From positions 404,001 through 443,767 of the forward strand of contig CAJNDS010002403.1 in NCBI GenBank assembly GCA_905221605.1: DNA of 39,767 nucleotides, in the 5' to 3' direction. Shown piece after piece: positions 10,786 through 21,395 of the stretch (positions within the stretch are counted from its first letter, which is position 1; the number at the start of each line of letters is the position of its first letter). The stretch is from Symbiodinium natans (lineage: Eukaryota; Sar; Dinophyceae; Suessiales; Symbiodiniaceae). The position numbers were made by a program, and so were the translations under genes. Under the pieces are notes generated by a model, which was not told the DNA's origin, did not search any database, and saw nothing but the letters and a program-made list of their open reading frames with translations.

Positions 10786-11009
10786 GGGTTTAGGGGTTTA
10801 GGGTTTAGGGGTTTAGGGTTCAGGATTTAGGGTTTCGGGTTTAGGTTCAAAGGCTGACCGACTGATTCAGTAGACCAGTACTCCTCGTAAGAGGCAACTC
10901 GTAATCGAAGCCCCACCCATGCGTGTTGTTTGGGGTGTCAGGTTCTTCTGTCCGCCCTAAACCCCAAACCCCAAACCCTAAACCCTAAACCCTATACACC
11001 CCCACCGTC

Positions 11010-11760
11010 CTTGAGCCAGCTCTGAAACATCCTTGGCCCAATTGCAGGTTCATCGGCAGGGCCCCCAACGGGGGCCTCCCGAACATATATTGCCTGTTTG
11101 AAGAAGCAGTCTATGTTTTACACTGCCGCGTGTATGTGTTATATGATGTAGTACACTTCTGGGGTTCCAAAAAGAAGGAATAGGAGAATGATATGCGCAA
11201 AAAAAGCGGGTGCTCCAACTTGGGAATAACCAATGAGCCCCCCCCCCCCCCCCCCCGCCCCGCGGGTGCACGCGAGCAGCTTGTGGGCTATCGATGCGGA
11301 AACGGAAACGACGCGTTTTTGTGCAAGGAACATATATGAAGCCCGGCGAAACTTCGCACTAGCAAAACAACTTATTGGGCCACAGCATTACTTTGGGAAA
11401 CTTCGCAGAATCGTGGGCTTCCATTCGGAAGCAACCCTAATCGGGAGACCACGATATAGCACAGGATAGTTTAAGGTGCATTCCTTGGTTGAGGAGTACC
11501 AGTATTGGGCTCTCTGGGTCTCGGGGGGCTCTGGGTACTCGAACCGTTTTTACCCGCCCCCGATAACTTAAAATCGCAAGCTGTGTAGCCACCACCTTTT
11601 CTGTTTTAACACGCTAGGACTACAGCTCTGTACTTCATCGCCTACCCCTGCCACCTTAAACCCTAAACACCCTAAGAAAGCGATATTGGAGCCCCTGCGA
11701 ACCCTACATGCTGAACCTGGCGGGCGTTGAGGTTTTGAAGCTGCACACTTTTTGCTGAAG
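11010..11760. other. Unique sequence without a recognised gene
   Basis: Mostly non-repeat DNA with a C-tract at 11238-11256. Open frames exist on both strands (for example 11233-11469 plus), but none has domain signals. Coding status cannot be decided. Confidence 0.3.
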
Positions 11761-11888
11761 TCCACACAGGAGGACTGGGACCCAAAACGTTAAACCCTAA
11801 ATCCTAAACCTTACACCATAAACCTTAAACCCTAAACCCTGACACTAAACCCTGAACCTAAAACCCTAAACCCTGTCAAAAGGGATAC

Positions 11889-12496
11889 CTTCATCCAGGG
11901 CACCGCAGGTGTCGTGGAGCAGCGCGAGGGCACATCCTCGGCTCATTTTTAGGGTTTGGGGATTGGCGCTTGGGGTTCAGGGTTTAGGGCCTAAGGTTTA
12001 GGGTTTGGGGCTTGGGGCTTAGGGTTTAGGGCTTAGGGTCTAAGTCTTAGGGTTTGGGGTGTAGGGCGGTTTGGGGCTTAGGTACATGGGGGGGGGAGGG
12101 GGGGGCTTGCGTAGCTGCTCTTGTGAAAAAAAGCGTAGTCCGCCTAGATCCTTCCCCTGGATCTTTCACCCTTAACTCAGAAGACCCTAGTAAACCCAAA
12201 AACCCTTTAATTAAACCCCCTATACCCCAAACCCTAAAAAACTCTCAACCCCTTAAACCCCCTGAGCCCCCATATGCCCGAAAAACCCTGAACCCAAAAA
12301 ACACAAACCTAAAAACCCTCTAAACCCCTCAAATCCCCCAAACCATCTACACCCCATACACTTGAAAGCCTCAAATAACTTGTCCTAAAATCCTAAACCC
12401 CAAAGCCCAACCCCCAAGCCCCAAACCCTAAACTCCAAACCCTAAACCGGAGCGAAGGGTCTTCCGCAAGAAGGCCGTCAGCGTCAGCTTCGCGAC
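11889..12496 (-). CDS. Two-exon gene fragment, product unknown
   Basis: Exons 12496-12448 and 11936-11889 join in frame on the minus strand. The junction peptide reads TAFLRKTLRSG then CALALLHDTCGALDE. The donor is TCCG|GTTTAGGG, so a telomeric unit itself supplies the GT; the acceptor is GCCGAG|GATG. The downstream exon ends before GTATCC, a plausible donor. The island at 13838-13915 may be an upstream exon, but no junction could be fixed. Family unknown. The plus strand of the first exon is also open, with lower plausibility. Confidence 0.5.
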
Positions 12497-12639
12497 CTGG
12501 GATTCATCTTAAGGTGGCGCTCCGACTTTCTAGGGTTTTGGGGGTTTAAGGTTTAGGGTTTAGGGTTTAAGGTTGGGGTTTGGGGTTTAGCGCTTAGGCT
12601 TTAGGGTTTAGGGTCTAGTTCGGGTTTGGGGTTTAGGGC

Positions 12640-12807
12640 TTGCCCGAAACCTGCCAGATTTGCTTGCTTGAAGTCTCTTTCAAAACATGCACGCGCAGTG
12701 TTAGAAAGAAAAGACTACTCAGAGCTCTTTCTAACTGTCCTTTGCTGTGTGTGCTACTTGGCCTGCTATCAAGGGACGAAAGGAGGGGGGCCCTCAAAAA
12801 GGCACCT
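12640..12807. other. Unique island, open on both strands
   Basis: Three overlapping open frames cross this stretch. The plus frame begins PETCQICLLEV, which superficially recalls a RING finger start, but no further Cys/His spacing follows. No call is made. Confidence 0.25.
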
Positions 12808-12940
12808 TTTGGGGTCATTTAGGGGCTACGTAGGTATGTCGGGAACTATAGAAGGTATGTATGGGGGTTATACATGGGCCATATAGGGGAAGAATAAGGG
12901 TCCTTTCTAGGGGTCCCTGTTTATACCCCTTAATGTTAAC
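12808..12940. repeat. Repeat family H, copy 1
   Basis: The segment ending AAGAATAAGGGTCCTTTCTA then GGGGTCCCTGTTTATACCCC is shared, with divergence, with 13615-13765. Both are rich in TATAGGGG-type units. Terminal repeats are not clear. Confidence 0.45.
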
Positions 12941-13614
12941 CATGTGAGTGCTACTTTTGCAAAGCCGGGACACCACCCCAAAGCTTTATCAAGCCCTCAT
13001 CCCTCAAAATACTGGCCTAACCCCCGAAACCCCAATTCATGAACCCTAACCCCAGACACCTAACGATAAACCCCGAAGCAAAAAAAAAAACTAAGCCCTA
13101 TAACCTTATAAACCCTGTGAATGCTCTAAACCCTCTAAACCCTTTAAAGCCCTGAACCCAAAACAATAAAGCACAAACCCAAAACCCTTAGCCCCTAAAC
13201 CCTCTAAACCCTCTAAACTCCGAAAAAGCTGTAAACACTAAAACCCGAAAACCCCTGCAAACCCTGAACAACCTACAAACCCCTGCAAAGCCTAAACCCT
13301 ATATACCCTATAAACCCTAAAACCCAAAAAAACCCTGCAACCCTGAAAAACCTATAACCCAAAAAACCCTAACCCCTACAAACCGTCAAAAACCATCACC
13401 CCCATAAAGTCCAACAAACCCTAAACCCTGAACCCCTAAACCCCTAAACCCCTGACCCCTGAACCCGAAACCCTAACCCCAAACCCCAGGCCTCAAAACC
13501 CCTAAGCCCTAAACCCAAACCCCAAAACCCCAACCCCCGAAACCCCTACCCCTGGACCCTAAACCCTCAGCCCAAAACCATACACCCTAAACCCCCGGAA
13601 CTCAAGGGACTGAA

Positions 13615-13765
13615 GGCGCGACACTTATAAGGGACTTTAGGGGTTATGTAGGGGATATTTAGGGGCTTTACTTAGGTGTATAGGGGCTATAAAAGGTATA
13701 TATAAGGTGATATTGGGGAATAAGATTAAGGGTGCCTTCTAGGGGTCCCTCCTTACACCCCTTAA
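13615..13765. repeat. Repeat family H, copy 2
   Basis: Shares ATTAAGGGTGCCTTCTAGGG then GTCCCTCCTTACACCCCTTA with 12808-12940. Non-coding. Confidence 0.45.
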
Positions 13766-13837
13766 CGAACCCTGAACCCTAAACCCTAAACCCTAAAACC
13801 TAAACCCTAAACCCTAAACCCTAAACCCGGGAGTCCC

Positions 13838-13915
13838 GGCTCCTGCATCGCGCATTCCGTCGAAGTCCTGCAGTGCCCGGATCAGCTTCGTGCACCAAAG
13901 GTCCCTGGGCTGTGA
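13838..13915 (-). CDS. Exon-like island, product unknown
   Basis: Minus-strand frame RDLWCTKLIRALQDFDGMRD between CCCTAAA (left) and TTTAGGG (right). The upstream side offers CACAGCCCAG as acceptor. It may precede the exons at 11889-12496. Confidence 0.45.
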
Positions 13916-13943
13916 AAAGGGTTTAGGGTTTAGGGTGTAGGGT

Positions 13944-14873
13944 TTACAGGGTGGGGCCCCTCAGTTATAAATTGATTTATAACCTCTATAAATCAATTTA
14001 TAACTTTCCTAACATAAATTATAAGTTGTTAAGTTCATGGTTTAGTTATTAATTATTTGTCCAAGATATAAGTTAGTTATAAGTTTTTTTTTGTGCCCAA
14101 CTTATAAGTAACTTATACAACTTAGCTTTAAAAAAGCCGTGTTTTCATGAGATCCATGCTCGCGACTGTGAGATATAGGATTTTGCAAGGTTATAGGCTC
14201 GGAACGATTGTTTTTCAAGTTCTAATCTCGAGGAGTTTCCACAGCTGATGTTCCGGGCCGGGCCGTGTTTTGCGAAGCCTTTGGCTTGGCACGCATTCGG
14301 GTCACATTCGGACATATACACCGACACGTCGGGGACACATCCGGACACATCCGGCACACACGGGGGACACATTGGGAACACATAGTGCAAAAGAGGGTGG
14401 ACACACAGGAAAACACCGGACACACTGCAAAAAATGGGGCGGACACACCGGACACATCGCGGATAAATCGCGGACACATCGGGTTTTCGACACACGCGGG
14501 GCACAGGCGGACACATCGCGGACACATCCCCACATCCCAAGCGCATGCGCTAAACGTTTTGTGTCCTTGCGTGCAGCCGTTTTGTTTCCTGTCTCAGCCA
14601 GACAGCTTTCGTTTCTCCGCAACACCAACTTGCTTTGAGATGGCGTTGCTGGGCCAAGAGACGCCTCTTCTTGAAGAGCGCCCAAAAACCTCTTCTTTTA
14701 AGACATGGGCTCTGCATGATGATTTTTACTGCAAAAACAACATTTGTAACTTATAAATCAACTTATAAGTTGGCTAACTAACTTAGCAAACTTAGTGTAT
14801 AAGTTAGTTATAAGTGCTCTAAATTACATATAAGTATCTTAACTTACTTATAACTAAGGGGCCCCACCCTGTA
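13944..14873. mobile_element. Family E TIR element (0.93 kb) inserted in telomeric repeat
   Basis: Left end CAGGGTGGGGCCCCTCAGTT and right end AACTAAGGGGCCCCACCCTG are inverted repeats with one mismatch, each followed inward by TTATAA-rich subterminal repeats. Flanks read TAGGGTTTA on both sides, so the target duplication is either 9 bp or just TA; the heptamer target makes the two indistinguishable. The interior holds a minisatellite (14310-14545). No transposase recognised; probably non-autonomous. Confidence 0.85.
14310..14545. repeat. Minisatellite of about 10 bp inside the family E element
   Basis: Repeated CGGACACATC-like units with spacing of 9-20 bp. They keep all six frames open for 100-160 codons and give Cys/Pro/Val- or Thr/His-rich translations, which I read as artefacts. 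Confidence 0.85.
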
Positions 14874-14951
14874 GGGTTTAGGGTTAGGGCTTCGGGTTTA
14901 GGGTTTAGGAATTCATGGCTTTCGGCTTTACAGGGGTTGAGGGCTTCTGGC

Positions 14952-15105
14952 GTTGATACTATACTGAACTTGGAACCCCAGCAAACATTGTAATTGTTGC
15001 TGTTTCTTAGGAATCATAGTACCCAAAAATTAAAAATCATATGCTTTTTGCTGTTTCTTAGGAATCATAGTACCCAAAAAATAAAAATCATTTCCAAGTA
15101 CCCCT
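14952..15105. mobile_element. Family F element with internal tandem duplication
   Basis: Starts ATACTATACTGAACTTGGAA and ends TTTCCAAGTACCCCTAAGGA, ends that are partly inverted. The block TGCTGTTTCTTAGGAATCAT plus AGTACCCAAAAA occurs twice in tandem. A shorter relative is exactly intron 9 of the dioxygenase gene (29251-29356). Confidence 0.6.
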
Positions 15106-15188
15106 AAGGATACGGTTTATAGGGTTGAGGGCTTCACATTTTCCAAGTACCCCTAAGGATACAGTTTATAGGGTTGAGGGCTTCACGC
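15089..15188. repeat. Tandem duplication of about 49 bp
   Basis: TTTCCAAGTACCCCTAAGGA, then TAC(G/A)GTTTATAGGGTTGAGG, then GCTTCACA(T)... occurs twice in direct succession. It includes the end of the family F element and its flank. Confidence 0.8.
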
Positions 15189-15189
15189 A

Positions 15190-15866
15190 AGATCTCGTCC
15201 TGCGGCTTCCAATGTCCGCTTCCTACGTCCCAGTGTATCCTGGGAATTCACCGGGATGTAGCATGCTAAGGTTAGGGAACAAGGTACAGTTCCGCTTCTG
15301 CACCCACCGTAGAACGATACCGACAGTCATGTGTTGTTTTACATTCGCTTGGGCTGTAGATGAAACATGTACGTTCTCAGGAGGCTCTACCTAGCTCTTT
15401 ATAGGGCTCAGGATGGGTAGATGGGCGAAGCAACCGACACGTTCTTCAGAGTTCTGGGGGTTTAGGGTCTTGGTGTAACATACATGATTTGCAATTATTG
15501 TTAGAAGCTATTCTAGTATAATGTTGGGATATATGTTTTATCGTAACCTGATGGGTTTAGGCTTACTTAAGGTGCTACCAAAAAAAGCGGAAGATGTACT
15601 GTAGGGGGTCGGAATAATTACTAATAGTATCACCTTATGGTATAATAACCCCGAAAACTCAGTTCTAACTATTCAGGGCCCCAGATTACGATAAGAGGCG
15701 GCTCGATCGTTTTGCCGATCGCTTGCTCCGCCTGCGTGTGGCTGATGGCGAAGTTGCACTCACTGAGACCTGGGCGTCATCAAATGCAAAATCTAGACCT
15801 CCAACCCTGCACATACCTGAACACTCTGCTCCTTTGGGAGGGGGGGGGGGGGCTTAGGAACAACCA
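15190..15866. other. Unique sequence without a recognised gene
   Basis: An 89-codon plus frame (15125-15394) and shorter frames are present, without domain signals. A G-run lies at 15840-15852. Nothing else seen. Confidence 0.3.
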
Positions 15867-15983
15867 CTAGACCCAGGAGTATCCTAGGAATACAAAGGGA
15901 ACCCTCTTTGGTTCTAAGGGGGCTGGACTAAACGGGACCCTCCAACCCTAGAAAAGGAAATACGGGCCTACTCCGCATCCTAG
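15867..15983. mobile_element. Family D short TIR element
   Basis: Left CTAGACCCAGGAGTATCCTA and right TACTCCGCATCCTAG are inverted relatives. The interior carries the family feature GGAACC...AAGGAAATACGGGCC. Other copies: 22611-22696, 23648-23764, 24878-24984, 25998-26108, 28330-28452, 28915-29014, 33001-33115 and 37152-37268. Confidence 0.65.
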
Positions 15984-16584
15984 AAAAGCTGATGTAAATT
16001 GTCAACCCTCATGAGATCTCCCTGGTAATAAAGAAACACAAATATCAAAAGCACCAGCTAGCAGCCCGAAAAGCCAAAAGCCTGAGAAAGACTCCGTTTG
16101 TCTCTGTGAGGGCGAGCTTTAGGGTTCATGGGTAGATATCAGTAGGGTGTTGCAGTAAGGACCCTAAATCTCATAACCAAACGACCTGCATAAGCCCCAC
16201 TAGAATTACTGACGAACCTCCAAGTAAGGTTCGGGGTTGAACGGCTCAAGTCCAGGGTTTTGCCGAGGGGGGGGGGGGGGGTGCTAAAGCAGCCCAGCGG
16301 CAGAACTCAAGCACATCCCGTGCAATGCCGATCTCGCTTCGCGTAAGGAATGCCTGCGAAGGTTGGGCCGTGAACCCTGAACCCTAAACCCTAAACCCTA
16401 CACCGCTCAGGGTTTTGATATCACGGCCCAGCCCGACTTGAAGAACCAAGTGTAGTTCTGACACTGTTTGCATGAACCTGAGCTACTTCATTGCTTCTGA
16501 GTATCCTAGGACGGCCCTTGAATAACCACAATACTCTTAAACCCAAAGGAAAAACACCTAAAGCAACCACCAACACACGAACCT
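15984..16584. other. Spacer, no gene recognised
   Basis: Unique sequence with a G-run at 16266-16281 and scattered telomeric units near 16375-16405. No convincing exon. Confidence 0.35.
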
Positions 16585-16719
16585 TCCAACTGGTCCCTCC
16601 CCGCCCCCTACCCCCCCCCCCCCCCTACCCCCCCCCCCCACCCCCCCCCTAACCCCCCCCCCCCTACCCCTCCCCCCCCCCCTACCCCCCCCTACCCCCC
16701 CCCCTACCCCCCCCCCCCT

Positions 16720-16753
<34 letters not shown>

Positions 16754-16923
16754 ACCCCCCCCCCACCCCCCCCCCCCCCAACCCCCCACCCCCACCCCAC
16801 CCCCCCCCCCCTACCCCCCCCCCCCCCTACCCCCCCCCCCCCCACCCCCCACCCCCCCCTACCCCCCCCCTCCCCCCCCCCCCCCCCCCCTACCCCCCCC
16901 CCCCCTACCCCCCCCCCCCCCCC
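16585..16923. repeat. Long C-tract of (C)n-TA units
   Basis: About 340 bp almost wholly C on the plus strand, interrupted by TA or A every 8-20 bases. The minus strand reads TAGGGGGGG-like units, as if telomeric repeats had lost T and gained G. The Gly-rich 146-codon minus frame here is an artefact of the tract. Confidence 0.9.
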
Positions 16924-17444
16924 AAAAAAAGGAAAAAACAAAAAGATAAAACCTGCTGTCACAAGCCCAAAGGCCCCCAAAGCCCTCAGCCCTTTCAATC
17001 CTATAAACCCTTTTTCAACCTATAAATCCTAGAGAAACCATAACCCTTGAATCAACCCTAATCCCTACATAGCCTGCTAAACAAAACTAACCATGAAACC
17101 CTGCAAAAACCCTTCCAACCCCCCTCATCCGCAAAAAAACTGGAATCAAAAAACGTCAAGCCCCCTCCAAAAAACAAATACCCAGAAAACCCTCCTAAAG
17201 CCCTCTTAAAAAAAAGAAAACATAAAACCCTCTTTAAAAAATGTAAAGGCCTATTCAAAATCTTTGAAAGCCCTCCTCTAAACGCGGAAGGAGCTGCGGA
17301 GTCCCCCCCAAGCAAAAAAACAAAACTAGAAAACCCACTTCTTTCACCCTCACAAAAAAACCTCTCTACGCGCCCTAAACCCTGAGCCCTAAACCCTGAA
17401 CCCTAAACCCTAAACCCTAAACAATCAAAAAGCAACAAAACAAC

Positions 17445-17545
17445 TCCAAAATGCCGGGGAAGCCGCGGAGTCCAGGGAAGCGGCCGTCTCCATGGGCGGG
17501 TCCACGGGCGCCGTGTGCGAGAGCTTGAAGCGCCTGCGCTTTGGG
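17445..17545 (-). CDS. Exon-like island, product unknown
   Basis: Minus-strand frame RPKRRRFKLSHTAPVDPPME then TAASLDSAASPA. The basic RPKRRRFK run resembles a nuclear localisation signal. A plus frame is also open, but the minus reading fits the prevailing strand. Confidence 0.35.
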
Positions 17546-17779
17546 CGTTTTTTTTGTGTTTTTCATTTGTTTTTTTTGGTTGTTGTTTATCTCTTTTTGT
17601 GTTTTTTGTTTTGTTGGATTTAGGGTTTCAGATCTTTAGGGTTTTTTCTGGGTTTTAGGGTTTTAGGGGTGATAGGGTTTTAGGGTTTACGGTTTTAGGG
17701 GTTGTAGGGGCTTTAGGTCTTAGGGCCTTAGGGTTTTGTTCCCCACCTTCGGTGTGGGGTTGTTAGATGCTAAACTCAA

Positions 17780-18005
17780 TTCTTCTCCTCGCTCGGAAAT
17801 CTTCTCCTCGCCCGGTCTACTCCGATCCGAGAGACTCCCCGGAGTGCCCAACCCCAGAGACTCCCTGGAGTGCTCAACCCAGAGAACCTAGAGCCCAACC
17901 CCAGAGTCTCCCTGGAGTGCCTTGACCCTGGAGTGCCCAACCCCAGAGACTCCCTGGGGTGCCCAACTTCAGAGACTGCCCAACCCCAGAGACCCCCTAG
18001 CCCAA
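17780..18005. repeat. Minisatellite, about 26 bp unit
   Basis: Units of the type CAACCCCAGAGACTCCCTGG then AGTGCC occur about six times with insertions and deletions from 17830. They are preceded by a doublet TCTTCTCCTCGC(T/C)CGG at 17782-17815. Confidence 0.85.
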
Positions 18006-18251
18006 ATCCAAATCCCTAAGGTTTGGATGTTCGAAGTAAAATAATGTTTTAGGTTTATTTCGGTTTTGGGTGTTTATTGGGGTTTGGGCTTTTGGGGTTT
18101 TAGGGCTTTAGGGTTTAGGGCGTTCTGTGGTTCTAAGGTGTAGTTTGGCTGCTTCAGGTTTACAGGGTTTAATAACGGGTTTGAGGTACGCTTGGAGGTT
18201 TTGAATGTGTACAGGGTTTTGGGGGGTTAGGGTTTAGGGGGCTCAGTGGGT

Positions 18252-18867
18252 TTAGGGTTTGTCGCTCGGGGGTGCTTGTGGTTTAGTTCTTGGGTAGTAG
18301 GCTTGGTGGTGTGTGGTTGGGTTGGTCGGTTTGTTCGAACTCCCGATAGGACAGGCTTGTGGGCTCAAGCCAAACGCGCAAGCCTGCAGGAGATGGAAGG
18401 TCATGTTTGAATAGCGGCTGCCGCAAAGAATACACACCTGCATCATGCCAAGCGCCACGTAGCCACACCTAGTCATATAATGAAGGCGCACTGCCCCAGC
18501 AGTGTCTCCCAGGGAACATAGATGGACAGTGCTTCCTGCAGATGGTTCCTTTTACCGGAGGTCAGCTGCGTTTGCCAGCAGCCGAAAGCTCACCATTCAC
18601 GAAACTCTTCTAGGATCCACCAGCCTCCTGACAGCTCCAACCCAGGCCAAGCCAAGATGTGGTGCCCACGCAGCAGCCACCAAAGCAATTTCTAGACCCG
18701 CTTTGCAGAAGCTCTGTACCGCTCAGCGAAGTGATCTCAGCATCCCAAGGCCATACGTTGTGAGGGCAAAACCAATCTTTAGCCCTCGTACCAACAAGGC
18801 TGGGAGCACAACCGCCCAGAATGTTCTCGTGGTTCAGGGTTAATGGTTCAGGCAACCTTAAACCCAA
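18252..18867. other. Unique block of about 0.55 kb, possibly coding
   Basis: Non-repeat sequence with open frames on both strands: 113 codons plus at 18502-18843, and 85 and 79 codons minus. Minus-strand peptides such as ENILGGCAPSLVGTRAKDWF and GYVALGMMQVCILCGSRYSN look protein-like, but I recognise no family and cannot place splice sites. Confidence 0.35.
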
Positions 18868-19294
18868 AGCGTAGTGTTGGCTAAGGGCTTCGGGTCAAAC
18901 AACTACAGCCCTAAACCTCAAACCTTGAAATGTCGTTCCCCAATGCTCAATGGCTAGCAATGTCACCCCAAACTCTATGACCCTGGACAACTCCTAAGAC
19001 CCTAAACCCCAAACACCAACAGCTCAACGGTCCTGTCTTCATCTTCGAACATCTCCGGATCGTCGTCCTCCCCCGGAACAGCCTGAGACAGTGCTTGGTT
19101 TGAGGTTGACGGGGTTTCGGCTTTGCGGGTGAAGGTGAAGGATTAAGGGTGTTGAGCTGAGGGCGTACCATGAAGCATAGAGTAACTCAATCGAACGCTC
19201 AAGCTACACCAGGTCGCCAGTGGCCAGGACACACAGTAGCAGTTCGCCCTGGCCCCGAATACTTAACCCCCCTCTCCCTACCCCGTAACTAAGG

Positions 19295-19415
19295 GGCTAC
19301 TTGGAGGTTCACAGGTACCTACAAGTAGGCTTAGAAGTAGGCTGAACCATACTTTACAACCTTACTTAGGACGCTTATAACCCTACTTATAACTGCCCAT
19401 GAACCTCCAAATAGC
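19295..19415. mobile_element. Family C short TIR element, well preserved
   Basis: Left GCTACTTGGAGGTTCACAGG and right GCCCATGAACCTCCAAATAG are close inverted repeats, each followed inward by CTACAAGTAGG or CCTACTTATAA. The best reference copy of the family in this window. Confidence 0.75.
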
Positions 19416-19454
19416 CCTAAACCCTGAACCCTACACCCTAAACCCTGAACAAGT

Positions 19455-19545
19455 CTTCACCCTATGCGGCAGGGGCGCGAAGCGTTCCAGAAAGAGGGCA
19501 AAGGGAGCAGCCAGGGGATCGTCAGTGTCGCCGAGGAACCAGTCC
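19455..19545 (-). CDS. Exon-like island, product unknown
   Basis: Minus-strand frame PASAEDWFLGDTDDPLAAPF then ALFLERFAPLPHRVK without stops. GCAGAG|GACTGG is a plausible acceptor. It lies downstream, in the minus sense, of the EF-hand exons and could be one of their 3' exons; no junction was established. Confidence 0.45.
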
Positions 19546-19739
19546 TCTGCACTGGCTGGCTTAGGGCTTAGGGGTTAGGGGTTAGGGCTTAGGGCTTAGG
19601 CCTTAGGGTTTACGGATAAAGGGTTTAGAGTTCAGGGTTTGGGGCCTAGGGCAAGCTGACAGTCGCAAGCACCCTGTAAATCCGAAAGCCCTAAACCTTT
19701 TCTGAGGCTGGGGGGAAGGAAACAGCTCAGGGGCTCCAA

Positions 19740-19822
19740 GGGCCCTTAGTATGGGCACTTAGGTGGGCAGAAAACTGTGAAACAAGGTTATTGACAAAAG
19801 GAACCATGCAACTACCCCAGAA
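19740..19822. mobile_element. Family B element, shortened
   Basis: Contains CCCTTAGTATGGGCACTTAG and ends AACCATGCAACTACCCCAG, matching both termini of the family, with most of the interior missing. Confidence 0.55.
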
Positions 19823-19917
19823 CACACACCAACAAACCCTGAACCTAAACCCTCCCAAACTAAACCCTAGAACCTCAACCCTAAACCCTAAACAACCCTG
19901 CAACCCGAACGACCCCA

Positions 19918-20385
19918 ACACCTGTCGACCCGCAGGGGCCTCCATGACAGAGAAGAGAGTTTAGGGTTTAGGGTTAAAGGGTTAAAGGGTTAAAGGGTTA
20001 AAGGGTTTTAGGGTTTTAGGGTTTTAGGGTTTACGGTTTAGGGTTTCAGGGTTTAGGGTTTTGAGTTTTAGGGTTTACCCAGAAACCCTAAAACCCCTAC
20101 AATCCAACAACCCGAACATGCCGGCCAAAGGGCCTCCATGATGCCTAAACTCTAAACCATGAAACCCTAAAAACCCTAAAAACCCTAAAAACCCTAAAAA
20201 CCCTAAAACCCTAAACGCCCTAAAAACCCTAAAAACAAAAAAACTAAAGAAACCTTAAAACCCCCAAAAACCCTAAACCCTAAACCCCCAAAGCCTGTCG
20301 GCCCCGAAGGGGCCTCCATGATGGAGAAGGGAGCCGCGCCTTGCGACAGCAAAGCCTGCGCCTCACCTCGGGAGACCATGCGGTT
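19918..20385 (-). CDS. Exon-like island with two partial upstream copies
   Basis: The fullest copy (20290-20385) reads on the minus strand RMVSRGEAQALLSQGAAPFS then IMEAPSGPTG. The core GGGCCTCCATGA with flanks recurs at 19935-19950 and 20126-20142, each copy embedded in telomeric-type arrays (GGGTTAAA, TTTTAGGG and CCCTAAAAA units). It appears that one exon end was duplicated together with the arrays. Confidence 0.45.
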
Positions 20386-20462
20386 TTGGGATGAGGGTGT
20401 AGGGGGTTTAGGGTTTAGCGTTTAGGAAAACCCCAAAACCCTACAAACCCTACACTCTGCAG

Positions 20463-20655
20463 ATTCTGCAGATTGTGTTCCCTTTTCACCCTGCATACGA
20501 GGCTCCGGAATTGGAATCGGATCCAGGCCCTCAACTTCCTAAATCAGACTACCCTAAACCTTGGAGTGCAGAGCGAGAGCCCTTTAAGGAACATACCTTC
20601 AACTACCGGGTGATCGGTTCCTTCATGAACGGGCATTGGGCTTTTTGGGAGGGTT
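20463..20655 (+). CDS. Coding-like island, plus strand, product unknown
   Basis: Open plus frame beginning LQILQIVFPFHPAYEAPELE and continuing to FKEHTFNYRVIGSFMNGHW. It reads as a globular protein segment rather than a repeat translation. A minus frame (HEGTDHPVVEGMFLKG) is also open for about 30 codons. If the plus reading is right, this is one of very few plus-strand exons here. Confidence 0.35.
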
Positions 20656-21395
20656 TAGGGATTTAGGGCTCACATTGCTGTTGCCTGGAGAATCCCTAAC
20701 CCCTAAGGCGACTTTGCAGCAACAAACCCTGAAGCCTCGACCTAACCCGTATAAACCCCTAAACCCTGAAACCCTCAAACCTCTCAACCCTAAACCGGGG
20801 TTCAGGGTTTAGGGTTTAGGGTTCAGGGATGTTCAGGGTTTAGGTTTAGGGTCTAAACCCCTAAACCCTGAAACCCTGAAACCCTAAACACTCAAGCCTA
20901 ACCCGCCCTCTGAACGCGCCAGAAGGCTTGGCGGAAGACGCACCGCTGCCGAGCGTAGGATCCTGGGCTTAGCGGTTTAGGGGTTTAGGGCTTTAGGTTT
21001 TAGGGATTTTTGTGGTTTTAGGGTGTTTTGGGCTTAGGCGTTTAGGGAGTTAGGGGTCTAGGCTTGAGGGCTCAGGGGTTTAGGGGTTCGGGGGTTTAGG
21101 GCTTAAGGTCGTGGGGGGTGGGCCGGGCGGCCTAAACCCTAAACCCTAAACCCTAAACCCTAAACCCCAAACCCTAAACCCTAAACCCTAAACCCTAAAC
21201 CCCTCAACTTGCAACCTGTAAGAGAAAAGCCCTAAACGCAAAAGGGTTTTGGGTATAAATCGGCATAAAGGGTTTAGGGTTTAGGGTTTCGGGTTCCCCC
21301 TTTGCTATAGGACCTGTGGCTGAGGGACTTCGAAAGCCGGTTTACAATCCGAATCCAAGAAAGGTCTTCTTGATTTTGTCTACTCATAACTTGCC

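Noticed and set aside
14145-14756. Several 100-160 codon ORFs in overlapping frames on both strands
   Set aside because: All arise from the CGGACACATC minisatellite inside the family E element, which lacks stops in any frame.
16558-16998. 146-codon minus-strand ORF, Gly/Val-rich
   Set aside because: It is a translation of the C-tract; composition follows the homopolymer, with no independent coding signal.
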